Shown: in pieces, positions 61,924-64,000 of the stretch
Numbering within the stretch: the stretch's first letter is position 1
How the letters are laid out: each line of letters starts with the position of its first letter
NCBI GenBank assembly: GCA_014155875.1
Contig: JACEFZ010011668.1
Coordinates: 25,001 to 89,000, forward strand
Length of the DNA stretch: 64,000 nucleotides
Direction: 5' to 3'
Source of the DNA: Cepaea nemoralis
Taxonomy: Eukaryota > Mollusca > Gastropoda > Stylommatophora > Helicidae
Notes under the pieces: generated by a model
What the model saw: the letters and a program-made list of their open reading frames with translations, nothing else
Databases searched by the model: none
What the model was told of the DNA's origin: nothing
Position numbers and translations under genes: made by a program

Positions 61924-62010
<87 letters not shown>
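61682..62010. repeat. (CAGA)n microsatellite (right arm)
   Basis: Mirror of 46563-46890, with several one-base phase breaks (for example 'agacaggacag' near 61733 and 'gcgaggac' near 61762) not present in the left arm. Confidence 0.95.
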
Positions 62011-62129
62011 GTGGGGATGGAACTATGGATGGATGAATAATGTATGACGAAAATAACATCACAGGACTAGCTATCGCGTTTATTTCAGAAAGAAAGCCTG
62101 TGTTTCAGTTTTGTCAACAGCTATTGGTC

Positions 62130-62990
62130 ATAACATTGTACATCTACATCCGTAGTGTGCGCTAGACAACAACAGACATAACATTTGTTTGGCTACTGTA
62201 CATCTACATCTGGTAATGTGTGCTAGTCAACAACAGACATAATATTTGTTCGGCGACTGTACATCTACATCTGGTAATGTGTGCTAGACAACAACAGACA
62301 TAACATTTATTTATTCGGCTACTGTACATCTACATCTGGTAATGTGTGTTAGACAACAACAGACATAACATTTGTTCGGCTACTGTACATCTACATCTTG
62401 TAATGTGCGCTAGACAACAACAGACATAACATTTATTTATTCGGCTACTGTACATCTACATCTTGTAATGTGCGCTAGACAACAACAGACATAACATTTA
62501 TTCGGCTACTGTACATCTACATCTGGTAATGTGTGCTAGACAACAACAGACATAATATGTGTTCGGCTACTGTACATCTACATCTGGTAATGTGTGCTAG
62601 ACAACAACAGACATAATATGTGTTCGGCTACTGTACATCTACATCTGGTAATGTGTGCTAGACAACAACAGACATTACATTTGTTCGGCTACTGTACATC
62701 TACATCTGGTAATGTGTGCTAGACAACAACAGACATAACATTTGTTCGGCTACTGTACATCTACATCTGGTAATGTGTGCTAGACAACAACAGACATAAC
62801 ATTTGTTCGGCTACTGTACATCTACATCTGGTAATGTGTGCTAGACAACAACAGACATAATATTTGTTCGGCGACTGTACATCTACATCTGGTAATGTGT
62901 ACTAGACAACAACAGACATAACATTTATTTATTCGGCTACTGTACATTTACATCCGGTAATGTGCATTAGCCTTAATTGGACATAACATT
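62130..62990. repeat. 57-65-bp minisatellite (right arm)
   Basis: Mirror of 45590-46440. The order of length variants and of the ggtaatg/tgtaatg variants differs slightly between the arms. Confidence 0.92.
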
Positions 62991-63085
62991 TCTGCTTCTT
63001 CTCTACCTCTACAGTATTTCCTCTAGCTTCTCTTTGCCTTCCCTCCAGGTTTCCATGATCCTCTCATGTTACGCATCACTCCATC

Positions 63086-63304
63086 ATGATAATGTTGTGC
63101 TTGTTCTGTAACTCCGTGTCTGTTGCCAGTGGCGACGCAATGGACAAACTAAAGGCATCCCATTGGCTTCTCCAGGTCAAAAAATCTCTATCGAAACAGT
63201 TTTACGACAGCCATAATCTGTGCCCGCTCAGAAAACGTCCCGTTTACGACGTCTCCCCTGCTTTTAGGGCCCACACTTGGAAGGAATTTACAGGAGGAAA
63301 TTGA
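63086..63304 (+). other. 72-codon unknown frame, mirror copy (right arm)
   Basis: Same translation as 45473-45255 in the left arm. No recognisable domain. Confidence 0.3.
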
Positions 63305-63589
63305 ATTTTATTGTTTGATTTAATTCCCATCGTATCGTCCCACCTTCGCTTGTTGTCCCAGGAACAAACCCCTTTTATTGAGTGTTGCAGTTCATAAGTA
63401 TTTGTCCAAAATGAGGTTCACCTCTTGTCGCAGTCCGAATTCAAAGGAAATACTAAAACATGAAGCAGCTAGAAAAGTGAAAGTGCCGTCGCAAAAGCGG
63501 GAAGGCATCTAAGCAAGTGCGTCCCGCCAAGACAATAAGTAGGAATAAAATGCACATCAGGGGAATCTTAAAACACGGGAAAAGGGCGG

Positions 63590-63940
63590 ATTTAAAACAC
63601 AGAACAGGTTAAAGTGGAAATGGGTGCACGAAACAAAAGAACAGACTTTAATGCATTGCCATTGTCAGAAACAACTTTGCGATAATATAAAGTTTTATAT
63701 AAGTGATGAAGGTAAACGAAATATAGAGACGTTAAAAAAAAAACTAAAAAAAAAAAAAACTGGAATTTGAAGCTCTTAATAGATTTTGATGTTGTTTTCA
63801 TTTTTGGGTACGTTATGAGAGGATTTCAAACCTTTTGGAAAATTAGTGGCAACTGGCAAACTTTATGGGGAAGGAGCAATGAGAAGGAAAATAGATAAAT
63901 ACCTGGATGTTTCGGTCACATGGCATACGCGGGATAAGAA
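63590..63940 (+). pseudogene. LINE A 3' fragment, mirror copy (right arm)
   Basis: Reverse complement of 44610-44960. A-runs at 63733-63760 differ in length from the left arm and break the frame at a different place. Confidence 0.6.
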
Positions 63941-64000
63941 CACAACGGAAGCTCTGGTCATCGTGTGCGCCGTATAGAAATCTGGTCAACGTATAAGCAT

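Larger units (their letters stand above)
54287..64000 (-). repeat. Giant palindrome, right arm (runs off the window)
   Basis: Reverse complement of 44549-54270 with scattered substitutions and many single-base indels in homopolymers. It ends at the window edge inside the 28-bp array sequence, so the arm continues outside. Confidence 0.97.

Overview
The window is eukaryotic, repeat-dominated, non-genic DNA. There are no ribosome-binding-site-led genes, no operons and no CRISPR. Instead it holds tRNA-derived SINEs with Pol III A/B boxes, several LINE families, a Ty3/gypsy-type LTR retrotransposon, a Penelope-like element, Tc1/mariner and hAT-like DNA-transposon remains, and many mini- and microsatellite arrays. 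The mix fits an invertebrate animal. A mollusc or other lophotrochozoan is my guess, but nothing in the sequence fixes the species. I found no host protein-coding gene I could defend. Every open frame with recognisable homology belongs to a mobile element, and the longest frames are satellite artefacts.

Layout. 1-10.5 kb: SINEs and minisatellites (57-, 43-, 34-, 14- and 32-bp units), then a CA tract and GACA/GGAT tracts. 10.9-15.9 kb: LINE fragments around a rearranged Penelope-like element (11.4-13.87 kb) with an inverted left arm, a GIY-YIG domain and three hammerhead-ribozyme-like motifs. 16-24.5 kb: a LINE remnant whose own 3' coding sequence appears to have expanded into a 64-bp array and a 41-bp array, then a 2.1-kb array of 28-bp units with a ~0.9-kb higher-order period. 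24.5-29.7 kb: converging LINE copies pierced by SINEs of three families. 29.8-35.1 kb: an LTR retrotransposon on the minus strand (600-bp LTRs about 99% alike, polypurine tract, tRNA-Leu-like primer site, gag and protease, no reverse transcriptase), inserted in a TA microsatellite inside a LINE. 35.2-43.1 kb: a three-level nest. A 36-bp minisatellite is split by LINE A, which is split by a 4.56-kb RNase H-bearing I-type LINE with an 11-bp target duplication. 43.3-44.6 kb: another 28-bp array.

From about 44.55 kb to the window end the sequence is one giant inverted repeat. The arms are at least 9.7 kb, the axis is near 54,279, and the spacer is under 30 bp. Both arms hold the same LINE, transposase, SINE, solo LTR and hAT-like end in mirror order, with scattered substitutions and homopolymer indels between them. 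The axis lies inside an hAT-like element and between two TA tracts. It is either a real palindrome or two haplotypes/strands joined by the assembler.

Family labels (LINE A-E, I-LINE; SINE1-4; R5, R6) are mine, for cross-reference only. No database search was possible, and all alignments are by eye.
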